A stretch of DNA of 64,000 nucleotides from Panulirus ornatus (Eukaryota > Arthropoda > Malacostraca > Decapoda > Palinuridae), in the NCBI RefSeq assembly GCF_036320965.1, contig NC_092235.1:28713476-28777475 (forward strand), given 5' to 3'. Of the stretch, positions 35,701-50,700 are shown one piece after another (the first letter of the stretch is position 1; each line of letters opens with the position of its first letter). A model generated the notes under the pieces. It worked only from the letters and a program-made list of their open reading frames with translations. It had not been told where the DNA came from and ran no database searches. The position numbers were made by a program, and so were the translations under genes.

Positions 35701-38700
35701 TTATGTCTAGACCATTTCAGTGCAGTCTCTTCAGCTTTCTTAACCATTATTAGAGTCAAACTGTGTGTGCTAAAATGGTTTGGACATAGAGGATGAGCAA
35801 AGGAAAATGATTAAGCACTTCAGCTTTATGTGTCAGATGTGGAGGGAGCAAGGGTAAAAGGGAAGATCTGCAAGGTGGAAGGATGGAGTGAAGGAGGCTA
35901 TAGGGTATCAGGGCTTGAGCTGGAGTGATGTGGTGCTGAGGAGTGACATGGAGTCGACATTTTGAAAAAAGACATATGAAACAATTATGAAATAATCAAG
36001 GTAAACTACAAATTAGTCAGCAGGGCCTAACTGTGAAATGTAGGCTGTGGAGAGATTGTGTTTGTGGACAGAATGCAAGCAGTTCACATGTGGGTGAAGC
36101 AGAAAGAAAAGACATCTACCTGGGTCAAAGGAGTGCAACTTGACAATCACTGGCTTGCTGCACAGTACAGCATAAGGCATTCTAGCCAACAAAGCAGTAC
36201 CTGTGCAGCAAGGGAAAATCTGTTTCTTGAGTTCATTCACAAGTGAACTCAATTTATGTCTGATTACATTCTCAGTTTTTTATCATTGTAAAATCTAACT
36301 TGTGTGAAATGATAAATGTGATAGAGGATGTCCTGTTATAGTAATAATAAAACATTATTTATTGCAGGTATGGATGTCCTAGTACAGTTAGTAAAGAATA
36401 CAAGCAATTTGCTGAATGGTTCATCAAAACCTTTTCACAAGGTATCCTTCAGGTTCTACTCAAGATCCTTGACTTGTATCGTAACAAGATTTACATCTCA
36501 CCTCGGGTGCTGCAGCAAACGTTGAACTATTTGGAGCAGGGGTAAGTCACTTAGTGTTAAGGGTGAGTTGGCTTTAATGAGTTTTGAAGTCACCTGTAAA
36601 TTATGGAGATCAATTCCATAGATATCTTCAATGAATTAGTTGGATGTTAGGGATTATTCAGCAAAGTTTCAAGGATGAATCCTTAGTTTCAAAATCTTAA
36701 TACAGATACCCATATATTTGTGATGAGATTTTGCTATGGAATTGGGGCTAGCATGTATTGCTCACAACATAACTTGTTTGTTGTGGTTAGTGATGTTCCC
36801 TCAATCACCCCTCATCATATATCGTGCTTGTGTTTGTGTGTGTGTGTGTATGTGTGTGTCACAGGGTAGGGGAGGGGGGCAAAGGTTTTGGGAGTGTTAA
36901 AAGAATGTGTAGAAGGTGAGAGCATTATCTGGGAAAGCAATTATGGGTATGTTTGAAGGAATAGGGGTTCCAACAATGTTATATGGTTGCGAGGCATTGG
37001 CTATAGATAGGGTTGTGCAGAGAAGGATGGATGTGTTGGAAATGAGATGTTTGAGGACAGTATGTGGTGTGAGGTGGTTTGATCGAGCAAGTAATGAAAG
37101 GGTAATAGGGAGGTGTGGTAATAAAAAGAGTGTGGTTGAGAGAGCAGAAGAGGGTGTTTTGAAATGGTTTGGTCACATGGAGAGAATGAGTGAGGAAAGA
37201 TTAACAAAGAGGATATGTGTCAGAGGTGGAGGGAATGAGGTGAAGCGGGAGACCAAAATGGAGGTGGAAAGATGGAGTGAAAAAGATTATGAGTGATCGG
37301 GGCCTGAACATGCAGGAGGGTGAAAGGAGGGCAAGGAATAGAGTGAATTGGAACAATGTGGTATGCCAGGGTCGACGTGCTGTCAATGGATTGAAGCAGG
37401 GTATGTGAAGCATGTGGGGTAAATCATGGAAAGTTGTGTGGGGCCTGGATGTGGAGAGGGAGCTGTGGTTTCAGTGCATTATACATGACAGCCAGAGACT
37501 GAGTTTGAACGAATGTGGCCTTAGTTGTCTTTTCCTAGTGCTCCCTTGCGCATGTGGGGGAGGGTTGGATGCTGTTTTATATGTGGTGGGGTGGCGATGG
37601 GAATGAATAAAGGCAGCAAATATGAATTATGTACATGTGTATATATGTATATGTCTGTGTATGTATATATTTTTTTTATTATACTTTGTCGCTGTCTCCC
37701 GCGTTTGCGAGGTATATATATGTATACGTTGAAATGTATGGGTATATATATGTGCGTTTGTGGACGTATATGTATATACGTGTGTATGTAGGTGGGTTGG
37801 GATTTTCTTTCGTCTGTTTCCTTGCGCTACCTCGCTAATGCGGGAGTCAGTGACAAAGTATGATAAGAAAATATATATGTATATCCTTCCATCTTCAATT
37901 TGGTCTCCTGCTTCTCTTTGTTCCCTCCAACTCTAACACATACATCCTCTTTGTCAATCTTTCCTTACTCATTTTCTCCATGTGTCCAAACCATTTTAAC
38001 ACATCCTCTTCTGCTCTCTCAACCACACTTTTTATTTCCACTCATCTTTCTTACCCTTTCATTTGTTGCTCGATCAAACAACCTCACACCACATATTGTC
38101 CTTAAACTTTTCATTTCCAACACATCCTCCCTTCTCCATACAACACTTATCTATAGCTAATGCCTTGCAACCATATCACATTGTTAGAACCACTATTTCT
38201 TCAAACATACCCATTTTTGCTCTCTTAAGTTAATGTTCTTGCCCTTCACATTCTTCAATGCTTACAGAACCTTTGCCTCCTCCCCCACCCTGTGACTCAC
38301 TTCTGGGGCCTGAACATATGAGATGACCTTGATTAAGGCATTCAGTTGCCCATGCTTTCTCATCTCTGAAAAAAAGTTTGAAATCATATTTCAGCCTTGG
38401 AACTTTGGTGCCAGCTATGGGACTATAATGGAATCACATAACTTGGAATATTTTCTGTACTATATCTTTTTGGGACTATAATGGAATCACATAACTTGAA
38501 ATATGTTCTGTACTATATCTTTTTGGGACTATAATGGAATCACACAACTTGAAATATGCTCTGCACTATATCTTTTTAAGTGTCCAACTTGTATCATTGG
38601 AATCTTTAGCTTGCATGTAGTTCTCAACATTATATGGAATCTTTAGCTTGCATGTAGTTTTCTACTTTATATGTATAATTCTTTATCCCTGGGGATAGGG

Positions 38701-41700
38701 GAGAAAGAATACTTCTCACGTATTCCCTGCGTGTCGTAGAAGGCGACTAAAAGGGGAGAGAGCGGGTGGCTGGAAATCCTCCCCTCTCGTTTTTTTTTCA
38801 ATTTTCCAAAAGAAGGAACAGAGAATGGGGCCAGGTGAGGATATTCCCTCAAAGGCCCAGTTCTCTGTTCTTATTGCTACCTCGCTATCGCGGGAAATGG
38901 CGAATAGTACGAAAGAAAGAAAGATGTATAATTCTTGTGTAGAAAACATATTCTCTTTATGTACATGTCTGAAATGCAATTAGAATACTGCATATTGTAG
39001 ACAAGCTTTTTTATTGTTTTTCAGATTCATGATTTTGTTTAACAAGATATTGTATATTTCAGGGTTGGGCAGTCTGTTGCTTGGAAACTGCTAAAGCCTC
39101 ATATGTTATCAGTAATTCAAGATGTCCTTTTCCCCCTCATGTGTTACTCTGACTCTGATCAGGAATTGTGGAACTCAGACCCTTATGAGTATGTCAGAGT
39201 CAAATTTGGTAAGACAAAGTCTTTACTTATTTGTTTTTGTTTGCATGTTTGTGGTGGGTTTGGGAGGTGAACTAGTTGCCATTTATTATGGCATTTTCCA
39301 GAGAAGTGCCCCAAAAATTGATGACAGAATTTTGGAGAGTATGTGAAAAGAGAAAGTTGAGAATGGATTTGAACAAAGGTAAGATGATGAGGTGTAGCAG
39401 GGGCATGATACTGGATGTTTTGAGTTTAAGTTTGGGTTTGGAGGAAGTGGGGTGTTTTAGGTACCTGGAAGTTGAGATTTCAAGGGATGGAAACATTGAA
39501 GCTAAAGTGAGTCTATGATTACAGAGTATAGAAGGGGAGGGATACAGGTTAGGTAGGTAGTTGTCAGAAGGTAGCCAATGACCTGGGAGGTGTATTAATA
39601 GTACCAGTTCCTGATTACTGGGATGGTTAGTGATGATTGTGTATTGAGCTAGCACTTCAGTGAGTGTCAGATTGCACACCTCTCACCCAGGTAGCTGTCT
39701 TTTCTTTCTTCCTCACCCACACGTAGACTACTGGTATTCTGTCCATAGACATAAAATCTCCATGTCATACATAGCACTACACCACTTTACTCGCACAGCT
39801 CATTCTTCTTAACTCTATATTTTTCTGCAGTAAGCACTTTGTGCTAGCCCTTCCTTCTGGCAAAATGATAGGAGCAATAGGTAGAAGTATTAGGAAAATT
39901 TTGGCAGGAGCATTAGATAGAAGTAGTTGGTTGGAACATTTGACTGAAGCATTAGGTAGAAGTAGTCTGTAGGAACATTAGGTTGGAGCCTCTAGAAACA
40001 CTGCACTAGAGTTGCCCTCTGCCAGTGGCCTGTTAAGTTTGAGGCACTTAAGGCTAAGAAGTGGCACTAGAGTTCACTAGTTATGGAGACTATTGCTGTG
40101 GTCACCTCCTTGCGGGAGATCCAGTTGGGAACTGGCATCAGGGGTATAGATAGATAGATACTGAGATGTGTGGTAATAAAAAGAGTGTGGCTGAGAGAGC
40201 AGAAGAGCGTGTGCTGAAATGGTTTGGACATATGGAGAGAATGAGCGAGGAAAGGTTGACAGAAAGATGTATGTGTCAGAGATGGAGGGAACAGGGGAGA
40301 AGTGGGAGACCAAATTGGAGGTGGAAAGATGGAGTGAAAAAGATTTGAGCAATCGGGGCCTGAACATTAGTGAGGATGAAATGCGTGCATGGTATAAAGT
40401 TAATTGGAACAGTTTGGTGTACTGGGGTAGATGTGCTGTCAATGGACTGAACCAGGGCATGTGAAACATTTGGTATAAACTATGAAAAGGTCTGTGGGGG
40501 TTGGATGTGGAGAGGGAGCTGTGGTTTTGATGCATTACACAATACAGTTAAAGAATGAGTGTGAGTGAATGTGGCCTTTGTTCGTCAGTTTCCTGGCGCA
40601 TCCCCACTGACGCAGGAGGTTGCGATGCTGTTTTGTGAAGGGCTTGGTTGCACTGGGAATGGTTGAAGGCATTACACGCATGCACTTGTACACATTCATG
40701 CTTGCTTTCATCCATTCCTGTTGCTACCCCATGCCCCACAGGAAAACAGCATCGCTATCCCCTGCTTCAGTGAGGTAGTGCCAGGAATACTGACAAAAAG
40801 GCCCCATTTGTTCACATTCAGTCTCTAGCTGTCATTTGTAATGCACTGAAACCACAGCTCCCTATCTACATTCAGGCCCCACAGACCTTTCCATGGTTTA
40901 CCTCAGATGCTTCACATGCCCTGGTTCAATCCATTGACAACATATTCACGTATACATACATATACTTACACAAACAGATGTTTACATATATACACATGTA
41001 CATATTCTTACTTGCTTGCCTTCATACATTCCTGGTGCCACCCTGCCCCATAGGAAACAGCATCGTCACCCCTGTATCAGCAAGGTAGCACCAGGCCAGA
41101 TTCGTTCACACTGTCTCTAGCCCTCGTGTGTAATACACCGAAATCACAGCTCCCAATCTATTTCCAGGCCCCACAGACCTTTCCATGGTTTACCTTAGAT
41201 GTTTCATATTCCCTGGTTCAGTCCATTGACAGCACATTGACCGCGATATACCACATCATTCTGATTCACTCTACTCCTTCCAAGCCTCTCACCCTCCTTG
41301 CGTGTTCAAACCCTGATTGCTCAAATTTTTTTCACTCCATCCTTCCACTTCCAGCTTGGTCGTCTGCTTCCCCTTGTTTCCTCCACCTCTAACACACACA
41401 TCCTCTTTGTCAACCTCTCCTCACTCATTCTCTTCATATGTCCAAACCATTTAACACACCCTCTTCTACTCTCTCAACCACACTCTTTATTACCTCACAT
41501 CTCTCTTACCCTTTCAATACTTTCTTGATAAAACCACCTGACACCACATATTGTCCTTAGGCATTTCATTCCAACCACATCAACGCTCCTCTGTACAACC
41601 CTGTCTATAGCCCATTCCTCGCAACCATAAACTATTGTTGGAAATACTATTCATTCAAACATATCCAATTTTGCTGTCCAAGATAATGTTCTCGCTTTCG

Positions 41701-44700
41701 GCATTCTTCATTGCTCCCAGAATCTTTACCCTCTTTCTTTCACTTTCATTTTATTTTTTTTTTTTTCAAGCATCCATCCATGCTTGGTAGATTTTTAGCT
41801 TTTGCACTATTTCTTTTAGATATATATGAAGACCTGGTTTCTCCAGTCACCGCTGCCCAAGCTCTCCTCTTGTCAACTGTACGTAAAAGAAAAGAGATGC
41901 TAGAGAAGACGATGGTGTTTCTAATGCAAGTGTTGACTGCACCAAATGTTGACCCTCGTCACAAGGATGGCGTCATGCACATGGTGTGTCATTTGTATAA
42001 GTTTTTCATTTCCTTATAGTTATCACTTAATTTGTTTGATTGTTAATAGAAATTTTTTTTAGTAATGCTTTGCTCAGTGTAAAGATTTCATCGTATGTAG
42101 TAGCTAGTAAAACGACAAAGAATACGAAGTACAAGAAGTATAGAAAGATGATTGAAATTATTGTTGCTGCATTCATATTTTTCTTGTGAAACTTTTCTTG
42201 AAAGTTGTTAATCTGAGGTTTAATGAAAAAAAATGTTGATTAACAAGTAGGTGGGTTGGTTGCCTATTAAGTTATTGAAACTAATATTGTAGTAGCTATG
42301 AATATAGTACATTTTTCAAAATACTGTGTTAGCTGGTTAATTGTTTTATTATATCAGTAACTGTTGTTTGATAGCTGTTAATTTTGTCTTTCTCCAAAGG
42401 AGGGAAATGTTATCTTTTATTCTTTATCTTCATCTTTCCAGCAATTAATGTTTCTCAGCTGAAATATAGCGAAGATGCATTTGACCTGATTTGTACAATT
42501 TGGGTCAATTGCTTTTTTATTTTGGTTAAGATTATCTTTGGCCTGACCCTTTCAGGTCAGGTCAAAGGGCGGCAGTGTTATTGGTTTAGTAAAGATGATG
42601 GTGTTTTGGAAAGGCCCTTTTCAGGCCAGTGTTGTTGAGGGTGTAGCGATAATGTCTTATAACCATACCCTTAGAGATGTAGGTAAGACTGCCATTGACA
42701 TGACCCCTGAGAGTGTACAAATTTATTATCTTTGATCTAAAAACCTTATAGCCGATTTGAAGTTAGAATTAGGATGGTTTTGGTTTTCAGGCACTGTAGG
42801 TCTCCAAGATTAGCCAAGGTAAGTTACCCTAGCCTATAGGTTATTCTGCAAATACTACTACACTATTTACCAACCTTCACTCGTCTTACTTTTTCTCTAT
42901 TAACTCTCATTACAGTTGTACTGTATTAGTATACCTTGTTTTACTGGAAGTTGTTAAAAGAAATGACACACTCGTTCGCTGAACATCAGGCGTTAACATG
43001 GTGGGACTGATTGGTATGCCACCAACACCAAGCAGCCAACCAGATACCAATGGGATGCGACTGTATGTTTCATTGATTGAGTAATTTAATGTTTCAGATA
43101 GATGCTTGTAATGAAAATTGTAGTTTGGAAGACAATTATAGATAAGAAACAAAGAATATATATTTCTTTTCATTTATAAAGCTGGCTAAAGGAGCTTGTT
43201 GAAAAGCGTTGATTTTCGTTAGCTAAGATGTCTGAGCTGACAGCCCTACTGATCGTCACAGGTTTTGAAAAACCTGAAATCATGATGCTTCTTGAATTTC
43301 TGCACCCATGCTGTCATGTACCCACATACTGTTTCAAAATTTAGTTCTTTGGGGTTGATCTTGGCTTGTTGCATGACCAATAGGCCAGACAAGTGAAATC
43401 TTTCTCTTCATCATTGACCGATCCACTCCCACATATCACAATAATTTTTTTTCCCTATGCAGAGTTTTTCTATTACAGTGAAATGTCTTTAGTTTGGCTT
43501 AGGACTAAGTGCTTAACAAACAAGCAATTTTTCTGAAGTATTGTTACTGAACATTACCAAGGATTCTGATGGCTTGGCAAAATGTAGTCTGAGAATTCAA
43601 GCTAATTTTATTAACAAGGTGCCTTTTTCTAATTCACAGCCCTCATATTACTAATGTACAGGACCTCCTTGTTTAAAGTATTAGATGTGTTCCTTAAAAT
43701 TGTCACGAAGTGAAATCACTTTAAACAGATTTTTACCAAATATTCGATTACATTAATTGGGAATATGTTCCTAGAGGAATATTTTTGGACATAAAAAGAG
43801 TGTGGTTGAGAGAGTAGAAGAGGGTGTTTTGAAATGGTTTGGTCACATGGAGAGAATGAGTGAGGAAAGATTGACAAGGAGGATATATGTGTCAGAGGTG
43901 GAGAGAACGAGAAGTGGGAGACCAAATTGGAGGTGGAAAGATGGAGTGAAAAAGATTTTGAGTGATCAGGGCCTGAACATGCAGGAGGGTGAAAGGTGTG
44001 CAAGGAATAGAGTGAATTGGAACGATGTGGTATACCGGGGTTGACGTGCTGTCAATGGATTGGACTAGGGCATGTGAAGCGTCTGGGGTAAACCATGGAA
44101 AGTTCTGTGGGGTCTGGATATGGAAAGGGTACTGTGGTTTCAGTGCATTATACATGACAGCTAGAGACTGAGTGTGAATGAATGTGGCCTTTGTTGTCTT
44201 TTCCTAGCGCTATTGTGCACATGAGGGAGGAGGTGGTTGTCATTTCATGTGTGGCTGGGTGGCGATGGGAATGAATAAAGGCAGACAGTATGAACTATGT
44301 ACATGTGTATATATGTATATGTCTGTGTATATATATATGTATACGTTGAGATGTATTGGTATGCATATTTGCGTGTGTGGACGTGTATGTATATACATGT
44401 GTATGTGGGTGGGTTGGGCCACTTTCTTCTGTTTCCTTGCGCTACCTCACTAACGCGGGAGACAGCGACAAAGCAAAATGAATAAATAAATCAACAACTA
44501 CTGGACAAGATACTGGATGTTTCGTACTAATTTTCACAGGATTATAGTAAGATTATAAAGACGAAATTCTTCAGTACCTAACTCTAATGAAGTAGGTGGG
44601 AATAAGCATTGGGGAGCTGAACTGCAGTATTTATTAACATCAAATCTAGATGCATGGACAGACAAGTGCTATGTGAACACTTTTATGTCTACACTCTTTG

Positions 44701-47700
44701 TAGTTTAAAAAGTTCAGAATTTTTTGGATATTTACAAAAGGTAGTACTGTTTATTTATCTGTTAACTTTGACCTAGGGCAGAGTGTGATGAATTATTATA
44801 TCAGACGTTGCTGGATGTCATGAAAATTGATGATTTATAACAAAATCTGTCGACATTGTTCTCAGAACAGTGTACGTATAGTGAATGAAAATAAAGTGTC
44901 TTGTTGTAATTTCAATGGGTTTTTATTGTGGGAGCAATAGTATACTTTGAATGCATTTATTCTAGAGAAATATGAGGAGGAAGAGTTTAGAAGTGTTCCA
45001 GTTGATGTTGTCTTTAAACATATGTCTAGAGGAGAATGTATGGAAGATCATCTCCTTAGGGTTTCCCTATGTAAGGAACTCCAAAGTAGCAATTAACATG
45101 ACTCCAGGAGAACTAAAAAACTTACAAGGAGTGACTGCAGGAATTTGGTTAAAGACAATATTGGACATACCTCAAATTGACAGTTGATGCTAGAGGAGTA
45201 GCTGCAGGGGAAAAATAGCAGTATACGATACACAGATGATGAGTAACAGGTTGGCATTCAAGAGAAACGGAGGTGTACTACAATTTTAGTGCAGTAATTG
45301 ATACACGTTAGCCCTGCCATTATGGCAAAATCTCATTGTAGATTGGTACTTCCAGCATCTTCATTAATTGGCAGATTTGGATGGTATTGCAGTAGAATTT
45401 ATTAAGAAAGGGGGTGACTGTGTTGTTGATTGGTTGGTAAGGATATTCAGTGTATGTGTAGATCATGGTGAAGTGCCTGATGATTGATGGAATGTCTGCA
45501 TAGTGCCATTGTAAGAAGGCAAAGGGGATAAAGATGAGTGTTCAAACTACAGAGGCATAAGTTTGTTGAGTATTCCTGGGAAATTTTATGGGAGGGTATT
45601 GATTGAGAGGGTGAAGGCATGTACAGAGCATCAGATTGGGAAAGAGCAGTGTGGTTTCAGAAGTGTTTGAGGATGTGTGGATCAGGTGTTTGCTTCGAAG
45701 AATGTGTGTGAGATTTACTTAGAAAAACATGAATTTGTTTGTAGCATTTATGGATATGGAGAAAGCATATGATAGGGTTGATAGAAATGCTTTCTGGAAG
45801 GTTTTAAGAATGTATGGTGTGGGAGGTAAGTTGCTATAAGCAGTGAAAAGTTTTTACCAGGATGTAAGGCATGTGTATGAGTAGGAAGAGAGGAAAGTGA
45901 TTGGTTTTCAGTGAATGTCCGTCTGTGGCAGGGGTGTGTGACATCCCCATTGTTGTTTAATTTGTTTATGGATGTGGTGGTTAGGGAGGTAAATGCAAGA
46001 GTTATGGAGAGAGGGGTGAGTATGCAGCCTTTTGGGAATGAGAGTGCTTGAGAAGTGAGTCAGTTGTTGTTCGCTGATGATACAGCTGTAGTGGCTGATT
46101 TGAGTGTGAAATTGCAGAAGTTGGTGACTTAGTTTGGAAAAGAATGGGAAAGGAGAAAGTTGAGTGGGAATGTTGAATAAGAGCAAGGTTATTAGGGTTC
46201 AGTAGGGTTGAGGGAAAGTTAATTTGGAGGTAAGTTTGAATGGAAAAACACTGGAGGAAGTGAAGTGTTTTAGGTATCTGGGAGTGGACTTAGCAGCGAA
46301 TGGTGCCATGGAAGCAGAAGTGAGTCACAAGGTGGGGGAGGGGGCGAAGGCTCTGGGAATGATGAAGAATGTGTGGAAGGAAAGAACATTTTCTCGGAGA
46401 GCAAGAATGGGTTTGTTTGAAGGAATAGTAGTTCCAACAATGTTTTATGGTTGTGAGGCATGGGCTATAGATAGGGTTGGACTTAGGATGGTGGATATTT
46501 TGGAAATGAAATGTTTGAGGACAATATGTGGTGTGAGGTGGTTTGATTGAATAAGTAATGAAAGGGTAAGAGGGAGGTGTGTAAATAAAAAGAGTGTGGT
46601 TGAGAGAGCAGGTGTGTTGAAATGGTTTGGACATATGGAGGGAATGTGTGAGAAAAGGTTGACAAAGAGGATATATGTGTGTCAGAGGTGGAGGGAACAA
46701 GAAATGAGAGACCCAATTGGAGGTGGAGGGATGGAGTGAAAAAAAAAAAAGATTTTAAGCAGTCAGGGCCTGAATATACAGGAGGGTGAGAGGTGTGCAA
46801 GGAATAGAGTGAATTGGAATGATGCAGTTTACTGGGGTCAACGTGCTTTCAATTGACTGAACCAGGGCATGTGAAACGTCTGGGGTAAACCATGGAAAGG
46901 TGTTTGGGGCCAGGATGTGGATAGTTAGCTGTGGTTTTGTTGCATTACACATGACAGCTAGATGCAGAGTGTGAATGAATGTGGGCCTTTTTTGTCTTGT
47001 TTTCCTGATACTACATGGTTGAAGCAGGGGGTAGTGATGCTGTTTCCTGTGGGACTGGGTAGTGCCAGGAATGGATTAAGGCAAGCAAGTATGAATATGT
47101 ACATATGTATATATCTGTGTATTTGTATGTATATTTGCATGTATGGGCATTTATGTATATATATGTATATATGAGTGGATGGGCCATTCATTCTTCGTCT
47201 GTTTCTTGGCGCTACCTTGCTGATGCGAGAAATGGCAATCAAGTATAGTGAATATAGTAAATAACCAATAAACCACAGTTTTGGAAAGTTTTGTAATAGG
47301 TATCTAGGTGTATGTATCCCATTTGGGTTGAGAACATCATTTAGAGGTAAACAGATTTTTGCAAGGAGACACATTATTGAAGTATAGTACCTCGTGTAAT
47401 GAGTTGATTGATCATGGAACAGTATCCCATTTAGAATTTTTTAGTTATATTTCTTAATCAGGTGAGGTGCCTGAGGATTGGCGGAATGCGTGCATAGTGC
47501 CATTGTACAAAGGCAAAGGGGATAAGAGTGAGTGCTCAAATTACAGAGGTATAAGTTTGTTGAGTATTCCTGGGAAATTATATGGGAGGGTATTGATTGA
47601 GAGGGTGAAGGCATGTACAGAGCATCAGATTGGGGAAGAGCAGTGTGGTTTCAGAAGTGGTAGAGGATGTGTGGATCAGGTGTTTGCTTTGAAGAATGTA

Positions 47701-50700
47701 TGTGAGAAATACTTAGAAAAGCAAATGGATTTGTATGTAGCATTTATGGATCTGGAGAAGGCATATGATAGAGTTGATAGAGATGCTCTGTGGAAGGTAT
47801 TAAGAATATATGGTGTGGGAGGAAAGTTGTTAGAAGCAGTGAAAAGTTTTTATTGAGGATGTAAGGCATGTGTACGTGTAGGAAGAGAGGAAAGTGATTG
47901 GTTCTCAGTGAATGTAGGTTTGCGGCAGGGGTGTGTGATGTCTCCATGGTTGTTTAATTTGTTTATGGATGGGGTTGTTAGGGAGGTAAATGCAAGAGTT
48001 TTGGAAAGAGGGGCAAGTATGAAGTCTGTTGGGGATGAGAGAGCTTGGGAAGTGAGTCAGTTGTTGTTCGCTGATGATACAGCGCTGGTGGCTGATTCAT
48101 GTGAGAAACTGCAGAAGCTGGTGACTGAGTTTGGTAAAGTGTGTGGAAGAAGAAAGTTAAGAGTAAATGTGAATAAGAGCAAGGTTATTAGGTACAGTAG
48201 GGTTGAGGGTCAAGTCAATTGGGAGGTGAGTTTGAATGGAGAAAAACTGGAGGAAGTGAAGTGTTTTAGATATCTGGGAGTAGATCTGGCAGCGGATGGA
48301 ACCATGGAAGCGGAAGTGGATCATAGGGTGGGGGAGGGGGCGAAAATTCTGGGGGCCTTGAAGAATGTGTGGAAGTCGAGAACATTATCTCGGAAAGCAA
48401 AAATGGGTATGTTTGAAGGAATAGTGGTTCCAACAATGTTGTATGGTTGCGAGGCGTGGGCTATGGATAGAGTTGTGCGCAGGAGGATGGATGTGCTGGA
48501 AATGAGATGTTTGAGGACAATGTGTGGTGTGAGGTGGTTTGATCGAGTGAGTAACGTAAGGGTAAGAGAGATGTGTGGAAATAAAAAGAGCGTGGTTGAG
48601 AGAGCAGAAGAGGGTGTTTTGAAGTGGTTTGGGCACATGGAGAGAATGAGTGAGGAAAGATTGACCAAGAGGATATATGTGTCGGAGGTGGAGGGAACGA
48701 GGAGAAGAGGGAGACCAAATTGGAGGTGGAAAGATGGAGTGAAAAAGATTTTGTGTGATCGGGGCCTGAACATGCAGGAGGGTGAAAGGAGGGCAAGGAA
48801 TAGAGTGAATTGGAGCGATGTGGTATACCGGGGTTGACGTGCTGTCAGTAGATTGAATCAAGGCATGTGAAGCGTCTGGGGTAAACCATGGAAAGCTGTG
48901 TAGGTATGTATATTTGCGTGTGTGGACGTATGTATATACATGTGTATGGGGGGGGGGGTTGGGCCATTTCTTTCGTCTGTTTCCTTGCACTACCTCGCAA
49001 ATGCGGGAGACAGCGACAAAGTATAATAAATAAATAAATATATAAATAATATATTCTTAATCGCAGTGTTTAGCTTTCTAATCATTCTTATGTCTTGAGA
49101 TTTCATTTTTTTTCATATTTCTCTTCAGATTGGAACAATGGGTGGAGTCTTACTTAAGAAGAAGATCTACAAAGACCAGATGGAAACCATGATTGCTCAG
49201 TATGTCTTCCCTGAATTCCAGAGCCCATTTGGCTTCATGAGGGCACGGGTGAGTTGTATACAGGAATAGTGAAGAGGGTTGTAATGAAGATTGTTAATGT
49301 TAGATGTTATAGGAAAGAACCAACTGACTTTTTTTTCCATTTATTCAGTCTTGATAGTGTATTTGTTGCTAACATCCATTCCTGATAGGATCTCCCATCA
49401 AGGGGGTGACTAGAGGAAAAGGTCTTCAGTTATTCCTGCCCTTACCCGCCTCTTTCATGGATATTATTCCATGCATTCTTTCCATTTCTTTCCGCTCAGT
49501 ACTCCTGTACTTTTCAGCTCTATTTCTTATGTGCCCAAACACAGTTAGTTGAGAAACCTATTTGTGATGAAAAAAAATTTAGTTTAGCTACAATTAAGGA
49601 TCTCATTCAAAATGTTGAAGTAGCAGAAAAGTTTGGTACAAGTCATTTTTGAGGTAACTATCAGCAGAGCCTGTAATGCTGGTCCGCATGAAAGTAGCAA
49701 AGAAATACCAAATTTTATACTTGCAGATTTCACTGGTTTTTGCATTTTTCTTACTGGGAAACTTGGGGTGATATAGTTAATGGAAACGATATTGATATAG
49801 CATGGAAGAGATTCAGTAATACTTTCAAAGTAGCGGAGATAACATAAGTGGTAGTGTGTATAAGATGGTGGACCATTGATTTAAAGAAGTGCTTGTTGTC
49901 CAAGAAAGTAGTACATGAGAAACTCAGAGTAAGTTATGTAAATTTGTGTAGATGAACCAAGAGACTTGTATGTCAAAGCAAAAGTCAGTATGAAATGTTT
50001 ATTGCTCAAAATAGCAAGGGAAACCCATAAAGAGAATTATTATGTTAGAAGTTTCCTTTATATACTTAATCGCTGTTTCCTGCATCAGAGGTAGTGCAAG
50101 AAAAATACTGAATCGCTCTGTCCTGCATCAGCGAGGTAGTACAAGAAAACAGACAAATAACAGTCCAACCACTCATATGCACATATATATACAGAAATGC
50201 CCATACATGCACATATACATATCAATGTATAATACATATACATATATACACATGTACACATTTATACTTAGCCTTAATCCATTCCCATCACCACCTTACC
50301 ACACAGGAAACAGCATTCCCCCCTCCAGTGAGGTAGCACCAGGGAAAGACAAAAAGGCACATTCAATCACACTCTGTCTCTAGCTGTCATGTGTAATGCA
50401 CCGAAACCACAGCTTCCTTTTCGCATTCAGGCCCCACAGACCTTTCCATGGTTTACCCCAGATGCTTCACATGCCCTGGTTCAATCCATTGACAGCACGT
50501 CCACCCTGGTGTACCACATCATTCCAATTCACTCTATTCCTTGCATGCCTTTCACCCTTATGTATGTTCAGGCCCTGATTGCTCAAAATCTTTTTCACTC
50601 CATCTTTCGACCTCCAACACATATGTCTTTCCTCACTCATTCTCTCCATATGTCCAAACCATTTCAGCACACCCTCTTCTTGCTCTCTCAACCACATTCT

